Counted from the first letter of the stretch, positions 44,010 through 53,975 are shown. The stretch is DNA of 64,000 bases from Halorarum halophilum (GCF_013401515.1 NZ_CP058529.1:2108001-2172000); one strand, 5' to 3'. Notes: generated from the sequence alone by a model not told the origin. Made by a program: numbers and translations.

Positions 44010-45368
44010 TCACGCCGCGTGAGCCGTCACATCGCCAGCCGTCGACCCCGTCGTCTCCTGACCGGTGGTCGCCGACTCCGCGGCGATGTAGCGGACCCTG
44101 ACGGTGACGTTCGCGCTGCCGCCGATCCCGAAGGGCGCCTCCGCGTCGTCCGCGAGGCTGGCGGCGAGCGGTTGCGCGAGCTCCGGAGGTTCCTCCCCGC
44201 GCGGGTGGCCGACCGTCACGGTCACCGCCGTCGGCTGGCGGAACGGGTACCCGCCGTACGCCACCTCCACGTCGAGGACGGTTCCGTCGTCGCCGACGAG
44301 CGCGGCCGCCTCCTGGGTCGCCGACTCCTCGAACGTCGCGCTCTGGTAGGAGGCGAAGGTGACGCCGACGAGGAACGTCGTCGAGAGCAGGATGATGACC
44401 CCGAGCACGGCGATGTGCTTCACGGTCGCCGACCGGGCATCGCCGAGTTGGAAGAGTCGATCGGGGCGGTACCCCTTGTACCAGAGCACGGCGAGCGCGG
44501 TGAAGTTGATGGAGACGAAGTTCACGACGACCAGCAGGAACGAACCCGAGACCGTCATGGGCTCCCCCCAGGCGAGTCCGATGCCCACGACCGCCGTCGG
44601 GGGCACCAGCGCGGCGGCGATCATCACGCCGACGAGCGCCGTGGAGACGCCCGAGGAGATCGAGAGCGCGCCGGCGACGCCGGCGCCGAGCGCGATGGGC
44701 AGCGAGAGGACGTCGGGCGCCAGCCGCTCGCGTACCTCGCCGATGGTGAACACCTCCGTCCCGGGCGGGACGACGTTCGCGAACCGCATCACCGCGGCGA
44801 ACAGCGCGGCGCTCGCGATCGCGAGTACCGCGCCGAGTACCTGGAGGCGGACCCCCTGACGGAACAGGTCGGCGTCGTCGATTACCGTACCGACGCTCGT
44901 CGCCATCGCCGGGCCGACGAGCGGCGCGATGACCATCGACCCCACCACGACGGCCGGCGAGTCGAGCAGCAACCCTGCCGTCGCCACGATGGCGCTGATG
45001 GCCGTCATCACCACGAAGGTCGACAGCTCCGGCGCCATCTCGTCGGCCCGCGCGGCCAACTCCTCGCGGGCGATGCGGTCGCCGTTCTCGTCCTCCTCCT
45101 CGTAGCGCTTCTCCAGGTCCTCGAACCGGCGGGAGATGACGGTTTCCGCGTTGAGCACGACGGTGTAGGCGTCCCGTTCGAGCCCGACGTCCCGGAGCTG
45201 CTGCAGCATCGGCTCGACGGCCTCCGTCGGCAGCGGAAACGAGACGACGGCGGTGTACTCCCGACCGCTGGTCTCGTCGGAGAGCACGTAGTCGATCCCC
45301 TCCTCGTCGAGCGTCGAGAGGACCGACTCGCGCTTGCCCGCCGGGACCATCACCTGGACGAGTCGCAC
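44010..45368 (-). CDS. DUF389 (TIGR00341) membrane protein
   Basis: A 452-aa protein. The cytoplasmic N-terminal ~75 residues form an ACT-like fold (MRLVQVMVPAGKRESVLSTL). A membrane domain of about six to seven helices (~125-345) bears the family sequence SPAVVVGSMVIAPLVGPAMATSVGTVI and VSTALVGVMIAAALVPPTAVVGIG. The C-terminal ~100 residues are a soluble domain. Function is unknown; the family is widespread in haloarchaea. Confidence 0.88.
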   Translation of the reverse strand: MRLVQVMVPAGKRESVLSTLDEEGIDYVLSDETSGREYTAVVSFPLPTEAVEPMLQQLRDVGLERDAYTVVLNAETVISRRFEDLEKRYEEEDENGDRIAREELAARADEMAPELSTFVVMTAISAIVATAGLLLDSPAVVVGSMVIAPLVGPAMATSVGTVIDDADLFRQGVRLQVLGAVLAIASAALFAAVMRFANVVPPGTEVFTIGEVRERLAPDVLSLPIALGAGVAGALSISSGVSTALVGVMIAAALVPPTAVVGIGLAWGEPMTVSGSFLLVVVNFVSINFTALAVLWYKGYRPDRLFQLGDARSATVKHIAVLGVIILLSTTFLVGVTFASYQSATFEESATQEAAALVGDDGTVLDVEVAYGGYPFRQPTAVTVTVGHPRGEEPPELAQPLAASLADDAEAPFGIGGSANVTVRVRYIAAESATTGQETTGSTAGDVTAHAA

Positions 45369-45473
45369 ACGGAGGCGTGGCCGCGCCGCGGCAAATAACC
45401 CTCGGCCTGCACGGGTACCGCGAACTCCCGTTCGCCAGTCACCCCGTCTCGATAGGGCCAGGCCGCGGGCGAA

Positions 45474-46178
45474 TCAGCGCGGGTCGAGCCGCTGCAACAC
45501 CGGAATCTCCGAGAGCTTCCCCTCGCCCAGCGCGTCCCAGTCTACGCTGTCGGGCCGCGCCCCACGTTCGGCCCGAATCGTGCGCTCGGGGGTACAGATC
45601 AGGTCGAGCGGAACGTCGTGGGCGTCCAGTTCGACGTCGTCGACGACGACCTGTCGCTCGTGGACGGTCGCCGCGACGGTCGTGTCCGCGTCGGCCGCGC
45701 CCAGCTCCGTGAGCACCGCGAACTCCAGGTCGGCGTACCCCTCCCCCTTCCCGATCCGCCCGCCGGTTTCAGTGACGGCGACGCTGCCGGAGACGACGAG
45801 GTCGACGTGCGGGACCTCGTCGGGACCCACGGGGACGCCGTGTTTCGACGACCCCGACACCGTCGTCGCCTCGTCGATGTCCGACACCTCCTCGGGCGCG
45901 AGCCGGAGAAAGGGGTGCTCCTCGCGCAGGCGCGGGACCGCCATGTAAACGGTCTTGCCGGCGCGGAGCGCGGTCCGGCGAACCGGGAGCTGCGGGGCGT
46001 CGGGATTGCACTTCAGGACGTTCGCGTCGGCCCACTCGTCGGTCGCGGTCAGTCGGTCGCACGCCTCGTCGGCGCCGGCGAAGTTGGGAATCCTCCCGTG
46101 TGGGGGGAACGGGAACCGGGCCTCCCCGCTCTCCTCCAGGGCGTCCCAGACGCGCTCGCGGAGGCGCTGTTTCTCCAT
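45474..46178 (-). CDS. 5-formyltetrahydrofolate cyclo-ligase family protein
   Basis: A 234-aa cytoplasmic enzyme of the MTHFS/5-FCL family, which forms methenyl-THF from 5-formyl-THF with ATP. The N-terminal KQRLRERVWDALEESG, KCNPDAPQLPVRRTAL with the basic phosphate-binding residues, and the late GGRIGKGEGYADLEFAVL (glycine motif) are present. Its resemblance is to the MTHFSD-like subgroup, so folate chemistry is probable but not certain. ATG 46178 avoids an extra 27-residue lead present in the longest frame. Confidence 0.83.
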   Translation of the reverse strand: MEKQRLRERVWDALEESGEARFPFPPHGRIPNFAGADEACDRLTATDEWADANVLKCNPDAPQLPVRRTALRAGKTVYMAVPRLREEHPFLRLAPEEVSDIDEATTVSGSSKHGVPVGPDEVPHVDLVVSGSVAVTETGGRIGKGEGYADLEFAVLTELGAADADTTVAATVHERQVVVDDVELDAHDVPLDLICTPERTIRAERGARPDSVDWDALGEGKLSEIPVLQRLDPR

Positions 46179-46395
46179 GGGTGGTCTGTGGTCTGCCGGG
46201 GGATTAACGTCGGCGCCCACGACCCTCGGACGGACCGTGATTTGCCGCTCGTTCGCCACGTCCCTGGTCCTCTAGCGGTTCCGACGACCCCCTGAACGAA
46301 ACTGAGCGAGATCTGACCGGGGTTCAGGCAGTAAACAAATGGTTTTCCACACTAGAGTAATCTTTTTGTGTTTTCCTGTCGGCTATATAAACAGA

Positions 46396-47556
46396 ATGAG
46401 CCCGAACACGGATTCGGACCGAAGACCCTCTGAATCGTCCTCCAGGCACCCCGCGCGCTCGGTCGATCGGCGGACCTTCCTCTCGTCGGGCGCGGCCGTC
46501 ATCGGCGGCACGGCGCTGGCCGGCTGCATGGGCGGCGGCGACGGTAACGGCGACGGCAACGGAGGCGGGGACGGCGGCTCCGGTGGCGACACCACGAACA
46601 TCGCCATCGTCTCCAGCCCCGCCGGCTTCGACGACAACGCGTTCAACGACCTCGCGCTGGAGGGCCTCCAGACCGCGGCCGAGGAGCACGACATCGAGAT
46701 CAACCAGGTCGAGGAGACCGAGCAGGCCCAGTACCAGTCGACCCAGTCGGAACTCGCCGCGAGCGGCGACTACGACCTCATCGTTCTGGTGTCGTACAAC
46801 CACACGGAGGCGCTCTCCCAGAACGCCGCAGACTACCCCGACCAGAACTGGATGCTGATCAACGACCACGTCGACGAGCCGAACGTCGCCGGCTACACGT
46901 GGGCGAACCACGAGATGTCGTACCTCGCGGGCGTCCTCGGCGGGACGATGACGACCCAGGAGCTCTCCCACGAGGACAGCCAGACCGATCCGGGGAGCGC
47001 CCAGATCGGGTTCGTCGGCGGCGTCGACGGGTCGCTCATCAACGCGTTCGAGCGCTCGTACGTCGCCGGCGCGGAGTGGGTGAACTCCGACGTCCAGGTC
47101 AACGTCGGCTACATCGGCGACTACACCGACACGGACACGGCCGCCGACATCGCCAGCTCCCAGTACGACGACGGCGCGGACATCGTCTACCACGCCGCCG
47201 CGGCCGCGGGCCGTGGCGTGTTCGAGGCGGCCCAGAGCAACGGCCGCTTCGCCATCGGCGTCGACGCCGACCAGTCACAGACGCTACCGGACTTCCAGGA
47301 CGTCATCCTCGGCTCAGCGGTGAAGTACATCAACGAGGGGACGCGGGAGGTCGCCATCGCGGTCGCGGAGGACGACTTCGGCTCGGTCTCCGGGGCGAGC
47401 ACCCTCGGGCTCGAGCAGGAGGCGGTCGACTGCGTCATCGGCCAGGCGTTCGAGGGCGAGCTCCCTGACGCCGTCGCCACGAACCTCGAGGAGGCGAAGC
47501 AGGGGATCGCCTCCGGCGACATCGACGTGCCCTGCACCGCGGCCGGCTGCAACTGA
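46396..47556 (+). CDS. BMP-family nucleoside-binding lipoprotein
   Basis: A 386-aa extracellular receptor of the BMP (PnrA) family. A Tat signal (R25-R26-T-F-L) runs into a lipobox LAGC (C44). A Gly/Asp/Asn linker tethers the domain. The ligand-binding domain contains SSPAGFDDNAFNDLALEG, LIVLVSYNHTEAL, GFVGGVDGSLINAF and YHAAAAAGRGVFEAA, all family hallmarks. It delivers nucleosides (purine type in known members) to the ABC transporter encoded directly downstream. The TATATAA at 46384-46390 is too close to the ATG to be its TATA box. Confidence 0.92.
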   Translation: MSPNTDSDRRPSESSSRHPARSVDRRTFLSSGAAVIGGTALAGCMGGGDGNGDGNGGGDGGSGGDTTNIAIVSSPAGFDDNAFNDLALEGLQTAAEEHDIEINQVEETEQAQYQSTQSELAASGDYDLIVLVSYNHTEALSQNAADYPDQNWMLINDHVDEPNVAGYTWANHEMSYLAGVLGGTMTTQELSHEDSQTDPGSAQIGFVGGVDGSLINAFERSYVAGAEWVNSDVQVNVGYIGDYTDTDTAADIASSQYDDGADIVYHAAAAAGRGVFEAAQSNGRFAIGVDADQSQTLPDFQDVILGSAVKYINEGTREVAIAVAEDDFGSVSGASTLGLEQEAVDCVIGQAFEGELPDAVATNLEEAKQGIASGDIDVPCTAAGCN

Positions 47557-47595
47557 CTCGGTTCTCCACCTCTCCCATGACCACAGTTCTCCATC

Positions 47596-49194
47596 ATGAC
47601 CGGTAATCCAGGGTCGCCCGCCGTCAGGCTCGATGGGATCACCAAACGGTTCGGCGACGTCGTCGCGAACGACGGGATCGACTTCACGCTCGAGCGGGGG
47701 TCAGTCCACGCGCTCCTCGGGGAGAACGGCTCCGGCAAGACGACGCTCATGAGCGTCCTCTACGGGCTGTACAACCAGGACGCGGGCACCATCACCGTCG
47801 ACGGCGAGCCCCGGACGTTCGACTCGCCCCGCGACGCGATGGACGCGGGCGTCGGCATGATCCACCAGCACTTCCAGCTCGTGGGGCCGATGACCGTCCT
47901 CCAGAACGTCATCCTCGGCCACGAACCGACGGAGAACGGCCTCGTGGACGAATCGGCCGCCCGGGCCGACGTCGAGGCGATCTGTGACCGCTACGACTTC
48001 GACGTCGACGAGCACCTCGACGAGCGCGTCGTGGACCTCGACCTGGGCGTGCGCCAGCGCGTCGAGATCGTCAAGAGCCTCTACCGCGGCGCGGACGTGC
48101 TCGTGCTCGACGAGCCGACGGCCGTGCTCACGCCCCAGGAGGTCGAGGGCCTGATCGACGTGATGACCGACCTCGCGGCGGCCGGCCGCTCGCTCGTCTT
48201 CATCACGCATAAGCTGGACGAGGCGCTGTCGGTCGCCGACGAGATCACGGTGCTCCGGGACGGCGAGGCCGTCGGCACCGTCGCCGCGGACCGTACCTCG
48301 GAGCAGGAACTCGCCCGGATGATGGTCGGCCGCGAGGTGCTGTTCGACCGTCGCCCACGCGATACGACGCCCGGCGACCCCGTCCTGCGGGCGAGCGACC
48401 TCCGGGTCACGGGCGACCGCGGCCTCGAGCGGGTCACAGACGTCGATCTCACCGTCCGCGAGGGCGAGATCCTCGGCGTCGCTGGCGTCCAGGGTAACGG
48501 CCAGACGGAACTGGTCGAGGCGCTCACCGGACTCCGCCCCGTCGACTCGGGGACCGTCAGTTTCCACGGGGCGGACATCACCGGGTCGAGCCGCCGGGAG
48601 CGCATCCGCGCCGGCATCGCCTACATCCCCGAGGACCGTCAGACGGAGGGACTTGTGCAGGACTACGACCTCGTCCGGAACGCGCTGCTCGGCAACCAGA
48701 CAGTGGAGCCGTACGTCAGCGGGGGGTTCATCGACTGGCCGGCTGTCCGCGAGCACGCGGAGGAGGTCGTCGACGAGTACGACGTCCAGCCCCCGACTGT
48801 CGAGTCGGAGGCGGCGTCGCTCTCTGGCGGCAACCAGCAGAAGTTCATCGTCGGGCGCGAGATCGAACACGACCCGGACGTCATGGTCGCCTCGCACCCG
48901 ACCCGCGGCGTCGACATCGGTTCCATCGAGTTCATCCACGACCGCCTGCTCGACCTGCGTGACGACGGGCTCGCGGTGCTGCTCGTCTCCTCGAAACTGG
49001 AGGAGATCCAGAAGCTGTCGGACCGCATCGCGGTGATGTACGAGGGCGAGTTCATCGATACGGTCGACCCCGAGGACGTGACCGAGGAGGAGCTCGGCCT
49101 GCTGATGGCCGGGCGTCGCCTCGACGACGCGACGGCCGTCGAAGACTCCGGGACCGGGTCCGCGACCGTCCAGGACTCCGAGGTGGAGCAGTGA
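47596..49194 (+). CDS. ABC transporter ATPase, dual-domain, for nucleoside uptake
   Basis: A 532-aa protein made of two ABC ATPase domains in tandem. The first has Walker A GENGSGKTT and a derived signature (DLGVRQRVEI) with VLVLDEPTAVL. The second has a diverged P-loop GVQGNGQTE and signature SLSGGNQQKFIVGREI. This arrangement is typical of the sugar/nucleoside class (BmpA-NupO-P-Q). It energises the two permeases that follow; the next gene's GTG overlaps the end of this one. Confidence 0.94.
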   Translation: MTGNPGSPAVRLDGITKRFGDVVANDGIDFTLERGSVHALLGENGSGKTTLMSVLYGLYNQDAGTITVDGEPRTFDSPRDAMDAGVGMIHQHFQLVGPMTVLQNVILGHEPTENGLVDESAARADVEAICDRYDFDVDEHLDERVVDLDLGVRQRVEIVKSLYRGADVLVLDEPTAVLTPQEVEGLIDVMTDLAAAGRSLVFITHKLDEALSVADEITVLRDGEAVGTVAADRTSEQELARMMVGREVLFDRRPRDTTPGDPVLRASDLRVTGDRGLERVTDVDLTVREGEILGVAGVQGNGQTELVEALTGLRPVDSGTVSFHGADITGSSRRERIRAGIAYIPEDRQTEGLVQDYDLVRNALLGNQTVEPYVSGGFIDWPAVREHAEEVVDEYDVQPPTVESEAASLSGGNQQKFIVGREIEHDPDVMVASHPTRGVDIGSIEFIHDRLLDLRDDGLAVLLVSSKLEEIQKLSDRIAVMYEGEFIDTVDPEDVTEEELGLLMAGRRLDDATAVEDSGTGSATVQDSEVEQ

Positions 49195-50324
49195 GCGGCG
49201 CCGACCCGGGTCGAGGCCGGACGCTGCTGGACGCCGCCGCGGCCCGGATGCTGGGGGCGAGCGCGCTCCAGCGCCTCGGCATCGCGACTGCGTCCACGGC
49301 GCTCGCGCTGGCCATCGGTCTGGTCGTCGTCGCCGCGGCCGGCTACGACCCCGGGACGTTCCTCGCGGACATGTTCGAGGGCGCGTTCGGCGACCGGAAC
49401 GCGATCGGTCGGACGCTGAAGTTCACGACGGTCTTCATCCTCGTCGGCGTCGCCGTCGCCGTCGCGTTCCGTGCCGGCGTGTTCAACATCGGCGTCCAGG
49501 GCCAGTTCATCGTCGGCGGCTTCGCCACCGTAGTCTCCATCCTCTGGCTCGCGCCGCTGCTGCCAGGCGGTACCGTCGGCGGCCTCGCGCTGCTCGCACT
49601 CGGCACGGTCGCCGGCGTCGTCGCGGGCGGCCTCTACGCCGCGCTCCCTGGGATCCTGAAGGCGTACGGCGGCGCGAACGAGATCATCACGACCATCATG
49701 CTGAACTTCATCGCGGTCGGCGTCGTCGGCTACCTCGTCGAGGGACCGCTCCGCGGCGAGGGGAACCGCGCGCCCAACACTGCCCGCATCCCCGAGTACG
49801 TTCGGCTCCCCTCGGTCGTCTTCGACAGCCCCGACTTCTCGATCGTGGGACTGGCGGTCGCGCTCGTCGTCGTCGGTATCGTCTCGGTCGTCATGATCCG
49901 GACGCGGATCGGCTACGACATGGTGACGAGCGGCCACCAGGAGGCGGCCGCGACGTTCTCCGGCGTCGACGCCGGGCGGACCATCGTCACGACGATGACG
50001 TTCTCCGGAATGGTGGCCGGCGTCGCGGGCGCGGTCTTCGCCATCATGATCCAGGGCTACTACAGCGATCCGGGCGGCGTGGCGACGTACGGCTTCGACG
50101 CTATCGCCGTGAGCCTGCTCGCCGCGAACAACCCGCTGGGCGTCGTCCCCGCCGCGCTCCTGTTCGGCGGACTCGACTCCGCGGGCACCCACATCGGCAT
50201 CAACAGCGACGTCCCCCCGCAGCTGATCGACGGGGTCGTCGGGCTCGTCGTCCTGTTCGTCGCCGCCCCGGAGCTGTTTCGGATGGCGGCCCGGCGGACG
50301 GGCCTCGGGGGTGAGAGCCGATGA
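49191..50324 (+). CDS. ABC transporter permease (nucleoside, NupP-type)
   Basis: A 377-aa permease with about nine to ten hydrophobic helices. Family motifs include FRAGVFNIGVQGQFIVGG, LKAYGGANEIITTIMLNFIA and FDAIAVSLLAANNPLGVV. The GTG start overlaps the stop of the ATPase gene by four bases (GTGA). It forms one half of the channel of the nucleoside importer. Confidence 0.93.
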   Translation: MSGADPGRGRTLLDAAAARMLGASALQRLGIATASTALALAIGLVVVAAAGYDPGTFLADMFEGAFGDRNAIGRTLKFTTVFILVGVAVAVAFRAGVFNIGVQGQFIVGGFATVVSILWLAPLLPGGTVGGLALLALGTVAGVVAGGLYAALPGILKAYGGANEIITTIMLNFIAVGVVGYLVEGPLRGEGNRAPNTARIPEYVRLPSVVFDSPDFSIVGLAVALVVVGIVSVVMIRTRIGYDMVTSGHQEAAATFSGVDAGRTIVTTMTFSGMVAGVAGAVFAIMIQGYYSDPGGVATYGFDAIAVSLLAANNPLGVVPAALLFGGLDSAGTHIGINSDVPPQLIDGVVGLVVLFVAAPELFRMAARRTGLGGESR

Positions 50325-51370
50325 GCGTCGCGGGTTACGTCGAGCGGAACCGGCTCGGGATCGGGGGCGCCGTCGCGGTGGTCCTGCTGGCGCTGGTACT
50401 CGCCGTCGCGCTCGACCTCCCGGTCGCTGCCATCGTGACGGTCGGGTTCGTCGAGCGGGCGCTCCAGGCGGCCACGCCCATCGCGCTGGCGGCCATCGGC
50501 GGGCTGTACGCCGAGAAGAGCGGCGTGTTCAACATCGGCCTCGAGGGGTTCATGATCCTCGGGGCGGCGAACGCGGCGGCGTTCGTCTGGCTGCTCGGCG
50601 GCGAGTCGCCGACGCAGGGCGACCTCTGGCTCGCCATCCTCGCCGCGGTCCTGGTGAGCCTGGTGTACACGCTGCTGTTCGCCGTGCTGCTCATCCGGTA
50701 CCGGGCGGACCAGATCGTCGCCGGCCTCGCCGTCTGGTTCATCGGGCTCGGGTTCGGCCCGTTCTCGGCGGTACTGCTGTGGGGCAGCCGGAACAGCCCG
50801 GGGCTGGTGAGGGTGAACGACGTGACGGTGCCGGTGCTCGCGGACCTGCCGCTGCTCGGCCCGGTGCTGTTCGACACCTCGCCGCTGGTGCTGGCCACGG
50901 CCGTCGTCGCCGTCGTCGCCTGGGTGGTGCTGTACCGGACCCGGTACGGCTACTGGGTCCAGGCGGCCGGCGAGAACCCCGAGGCGCTGGCCACGGCGGG
51001 CGTGAGCGTCAGGCGCGTCCGCTACGCGTCGGTGCTCTTCTCGGGCGCGATGGCCGGCCTGGCCGGCGCGGTGCTGCTCGCACACGCCGGGTCGTTCACC
51101 GGGACGGGCGACACGATGGTCAACGGCCGCGGCTGGATCGGCATCGTCGCGTACCTGTTCGGCAACTACAACCCCGTCGGGGCCGCGGCCGCCGCGCTCC
51201 TGTTCGGGGGGCTGGACATGCTGCAGATCCAGTTCCAGACGGCCGGCATCGAACTGCCGAACCGGCTGGTGAACCTGTTTCCGTACGTCGCCGTCGTCGT
51301 GGTGCTGACGGTCTGGGGCTCGACGCGGATGCCCTCTGCCGTCGGCGAACCGTACGAGAGCGAGGAGTAG
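50321..51370 (+). CDS. ABC transporter permease (nucleoside, NupQ-type)
   Basis: A 349-aa permease, the second channel half. It holds the typical IALAAIGGLYAEKSGVFNIGLEGFMI motif near residue 50-75, YRADQIVAGLAVWF, and the late GRGWIGIVAYLFGNYNPVGA loop. The ATG overlaps the stop of the previous permease (ATGA). This ends the four-gene transporter operon. Confidence 0.93.
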   Translation: MSVAGYVERNRLGIGGAVAVVLLALVLAVALDLPVAAIVTVGFVERALQAATPIALAAIGGLYAEKSGVFNIGLEGFMILGAANAAAFVWLLGGESPTQGDLWLAILAAVLVSLVYTLLFAVLLIRYRADQIVAGLAVWFIGLGFGPFSAVLLWGSRNSPGLVRVNDVTVPVLADLPLLGPVLFDTSPLVLATAVVAVVAWVVLYRTRYGYWVQAAGENPEALATAGVSVRRVRYASVLFSGAMAGLAGAVLLAHAGSFTGTGDTMVNGRGWIGIVAYLFGNYNPVGAAAAALLFGGLDMLQIQFQTAGIELPNRLVNLFPYVAVVVVLTVWGSTRMPSAVGEPYESEE

Positions 51371-51550
51371 CTGGGTCGGTTCGGCGATGATGGTTTTCGG
51401 GCGTGAAGTGCCGTTCGAACGACAGCGGTCGTACTGACCCGAGCGCCGTCGGGACTTTCGAGGCAGTCGTCACCGACGAACCATCCATAGAGACTCCCAG
51501 GACGGAGTCCAGCCACACCCCTTATCCGCCCCCTCGTCCAACCGAATCCC

Positions 51551-52174
51551 ATGACCTTCGAGGGACGACCCGACCGCGACGCCGAGGTGGTGCTCGTCGG
51601 CCGGTCCAACGTCGGGAAGTCCACGTTGATGCGGGAGCTCACGGGCCACGACTTCACGACGGGGAAGAAACCCGGCGTGACCCGCCAGCCGAACCACTAC
51701 GACTGGGCCGCGGAGGACTTCATGTTCACCGACCTCCCCGGCTTCGGCTTCATGTCCGGCGTCGAGGCGGACCGTCGGGAGGCGATCAAGACCGACCTGG
51801 TGCGGTACGTCGAGGACAACGCCGAGCACATCCTCGCGGGCGTGCTGGTGGTGGACGGCAAGAGCGTCGTCGACATCATCGACCGCCACACGAACGAGGA
51901 GGAGATCCCCCACGACGTGGAGCTGTTCTCGTTCCTCCAGGACGTGGACGTCCCGCCGGTCGTCGCCGTCAACAAGATGGACAAGGTGGACGACCGCGAC
52001 GAGCGCCTGAACGAGCTGTGCGACCGGCTGGGGCTGTATCCGCCGTGGCAGCAGTGGGACCACATCGTCGCGCCCATTTCGGCGAAGCGCGGGAGCATCG
52101 AGCCCCTGCTGGAGATCCTGCGGGAACGGTTCCACGAGGCGAAGCGAGACGACCTGTTGAAGTTCGTCTCGTGA
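51551..52174 (+). CDS. engB: GTP-binding protein EngB
   Basis: A 207-aa GTPase of the YihA/EngB family, which assists ribosome or cell-cycle functions. G1 [10 protein letters not shown]2 region [10 protein letters not shown]3 DLPGFGF, G4 NKMD, and the short C-terminal PISAKRG segment (G5) are present. The ATG at 51551 is preceded by an A/T-poor leader. It follows the permease by 180 bases and is probably separately transcribed. Confidence 0.93.
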   Translation: MTFEGRPDRDAEVVLVGRSNVGKSTLMRELTGHDFTTGKKPGVTRQPNHYDWAAEDFMFTDLPGFGFMSGVEADRREAIKTDLVRYVEDNAEHILAGVLVVDGKSVVDIIDRHTNEEEIPHDVELFSFLQDVDVPPVVAVNKMDKVDDRDERLNELCDRLGLYPPWQQWDHIVAPISAKRGSIEPLLEILRERFHEAKRDDLLKFVS

Positions 52175-52277
52175 GGTTCGGGTGTCATTACGGAGGGCAG
52201 AGATACCTTCCCCTCAGGGCTCAGTGAATGTCAGCCACCAGAAGGCATTTAGTCGCAGTCAGGGGATAGGAATTAAA

Positions 52278-52753
52278 ATGAATCGTCCCCTTCGTCCAGT
52301 TTTCATCGGTCTACTGTTGGTCACAACAGGATGTCTTGCTGGCCCGGGTGGAATCACATCAGGGACTGCCTCGGACTCAACACTGTCACGAACAGCGACG
52401 GTAACTGCCGAACCGATCTCGTTTCCGGACGGGCCGAAGGAGCGTCCTGACCATCCGGAGCCGCTCAACGACGCATCCGTTCGGGAGTACGTCTCTCTGA
52501 TGGAATATCGATACGTGTACAATTCCTGTGGCGCGGACAACATACGGACGTAGAACTGTCCTGTGAGGTTGAACAGGTGGAGAGTCGAGATGGAGGGTAT
52601 AAAGCCGTCGTTGCGTGCGGTGGCTACGCTGATATCGAACTGCCGGAGAACAGTACGGCAACTCCCGGACCGCACTACGACTATTTCACTCAAGTGTACC
52701 GTTACATCGTAACCGAAGAAACGGTCCGTCGAACGTTCGTCGAAGAACGGTAG
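52278..52753 (+). pseudogene. Frameshifted small lipoprotein gene
   Basis: The gene starts ATG at 52278 with a lipoprotein signal (FIGLLLVTTGC, Cys 19) and stops early at 52551-52553. In the -1 frame the coding sequence resumes with DVELSCEVEQVESRDGGYK and runs to TAG at 52753, so a one-base loss or a sequencing error between ~52520 and 52550 is likely. The restored protein would be ~155 aa. The segment before the break resembles part of the lipoprotein at 55245. A/T content is clearly higher than in the flanks. Function unknown. Confidence 0.65.
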
Positions 52754-52871
52754 GTATTCACCCTGCACCGATCGATAGGGTCGGTCCGAAATCACGGGGG
52801 ACATCGATTCATACCCCTATGTTGATATATCCTGGTGGAGAGGACACCTGATGACATCGTGAGATTTCACA

Positions 52872-53037
52872 GGGGCTTTCGACCGTCTCGAAAGCCCCCG
52901 GGGCGCTCGACTCCGGGGCCTCGCTGTCGTTCGAGAGAGCTTCGCTCTCTCGTGATGCTGTCGGATTCTGTCGAATCCGACCGCTAACGGGAAATCTTCG
53001 ATTTCCCGCAATGACGAAAGACGCTTCGCGCCTTTCG
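52872..53037. repeat. Tandem hairpin array related to the structured element
   Basis: Five hairpins follow one another. GGGGCTTTCGA/TCGAAAGCCCC is an 11-bp stem at 52872-52898. CGAGAGAG-CTTCG-CTCTCTCG lies at 52932-52952, and a 9-bp stem GTCGGATTC/GAATCCGAC at 52960-52981. CGGGAAAT-CTTCG-ATTTCCCG is at 52988-53008, and a CGAAAG.../CTTTCG stem with one mismatch at 53015-53037. The first hairpin and the next bases reproduce the CTCGAAAGCCCC end box of the other elements. No ORF is supported here. It fills most of the 52754-53201 gap. Confidence 0.6.
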
Positions 53038-53201
53038 AACCCCGCTCCTCGCTCCCTCCTTCAGTCGTCCCTCGCGTGAACGCGGCGGACACGAAGGTCC
53101 GCCGACACGCGCCGTGTCGGTGATCTCCCACTTCTGTCTCCCGTTCCCCGCCGTGATTCCCGGAGGGCAACCTTCTTGCCGGCGCGCCCGCGCCGTCGGG
53201 T

Positions 53202-53975
53202 ATGCACAGGCCGGCCATCGACGACGCGATCATCGAGGCCGTCGCCGCGAACACCGGCTTCGAGGCGACCGACGTGAAGGTCGGACTGCGGACCCTCCAC
53301 GACGCCGTCCGCGACCGGGTCGCCGAGGAGTTCTCCGCGGCGCGCGACGCCGAGGGGCCCGACCACCTCCTGCTGGAGGGTCCCGACGCGGCGTGGTTCG
53401 CGCTCGACTACCGGGAACTCGAGGCGACGCTGGCGGACGCCGGCTACGAGATGGACGAGGACCTGCTGGCGGCCGCCGCGGCGACGAACCTCCGGGCGTT
53501 CCAGGCTGGCGAGGGCCGAACCGTCTCCTTCTCGCGCTCGCTCGCAAAGGAGTACGAGGCACCGTTCCTCTACCCCGTCCGCGTGAACAAGTCCGAGTCG
53601 TGGCGGGCGGCGGAGCGACACGCGCTCGACTGCGTGACGGACCTGCTGGACGCGGGATTCTCGCCTGCCGACGCGCTCGACGCCTGGGCCGTCGAGTGGC
53701 TGGGTGTCCCCGTCGCCGAGTGGGCCGAACGGCGCGGCGTCGACGAATCGACCGTCCGCGGCGCCGTCGAGCGGTCACGCGATCATCGCGAGACGCCGGG
53801 GGGCCGGGTCGACCCCGGGAACGACGTGACCGCGCCGTCGACCGACGCGACGCCCGCGGATTCCGCGTACGACCCGGAGACGGACCGGCTGTTCATCCCG
53901 ACCGACGAGCACGTTCCGCCGGAGGAGGCGGAGAACCTGCTCGCTGGTGACGCCGACGACCCGGGATCGGAGTAG
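53202..53975 (+). CDS. Soluble haloarchaeal protein, unknown function
   Basis: A 257-aa acidic, mostly helical protein without signal or membrane segment. Visible features are an N-terminal HRPAIDDAIIEAVAANTGFE, a central RAFQAGEGRTVSFSRSLAKEYEAPFLYPVRVNKSE segment, and a C-terminal HTH-like stretch (VAEWAERRGVDESTVRGAVER) with an acidic tail ending DPGSE. The HTH-like region hints at DNA binding, but I cannot name a family. It stands alone between a hairpin array and a DUF5518 gene. Confidence 0.6.
   Translation: MHRPAIDDAIIEAVAANTGFEATDVKVGLRTLHDAVRDRVAEEFSAARDAEGPDHLLLEGPDAAWFALDYRELEATLADAGYEMDEDLLAAAAATNLRAFQAGEGRTVSFSRSLAKEYEAPFLYPVRVNKSESWRAAERHALDCVTDLLDAGFSPADALDAWAVEWLGVPVAEWAERRGVDESTVRGAVERSRDHRETPGGRVDPGNDVTAPSTDATPADSAYDPETDRLFIPTDEHVPPEEAENLLAGDADDPGSE

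Noticed and set aside
44019-45398. Long plus-strand open frame across the DUF389 gene
   Set aside because: Arg/His/Asp-rich mirror of a clear membrane protein on the minus strand.
46384-46390. TATATAA just before the BMP lipoprotein ATG
   Set aside because: Only ~6 bases from the ATG, whereas an archaeal TATA box should be ~25 bases before the transcription start; initiation would fall inside the Tat signal.
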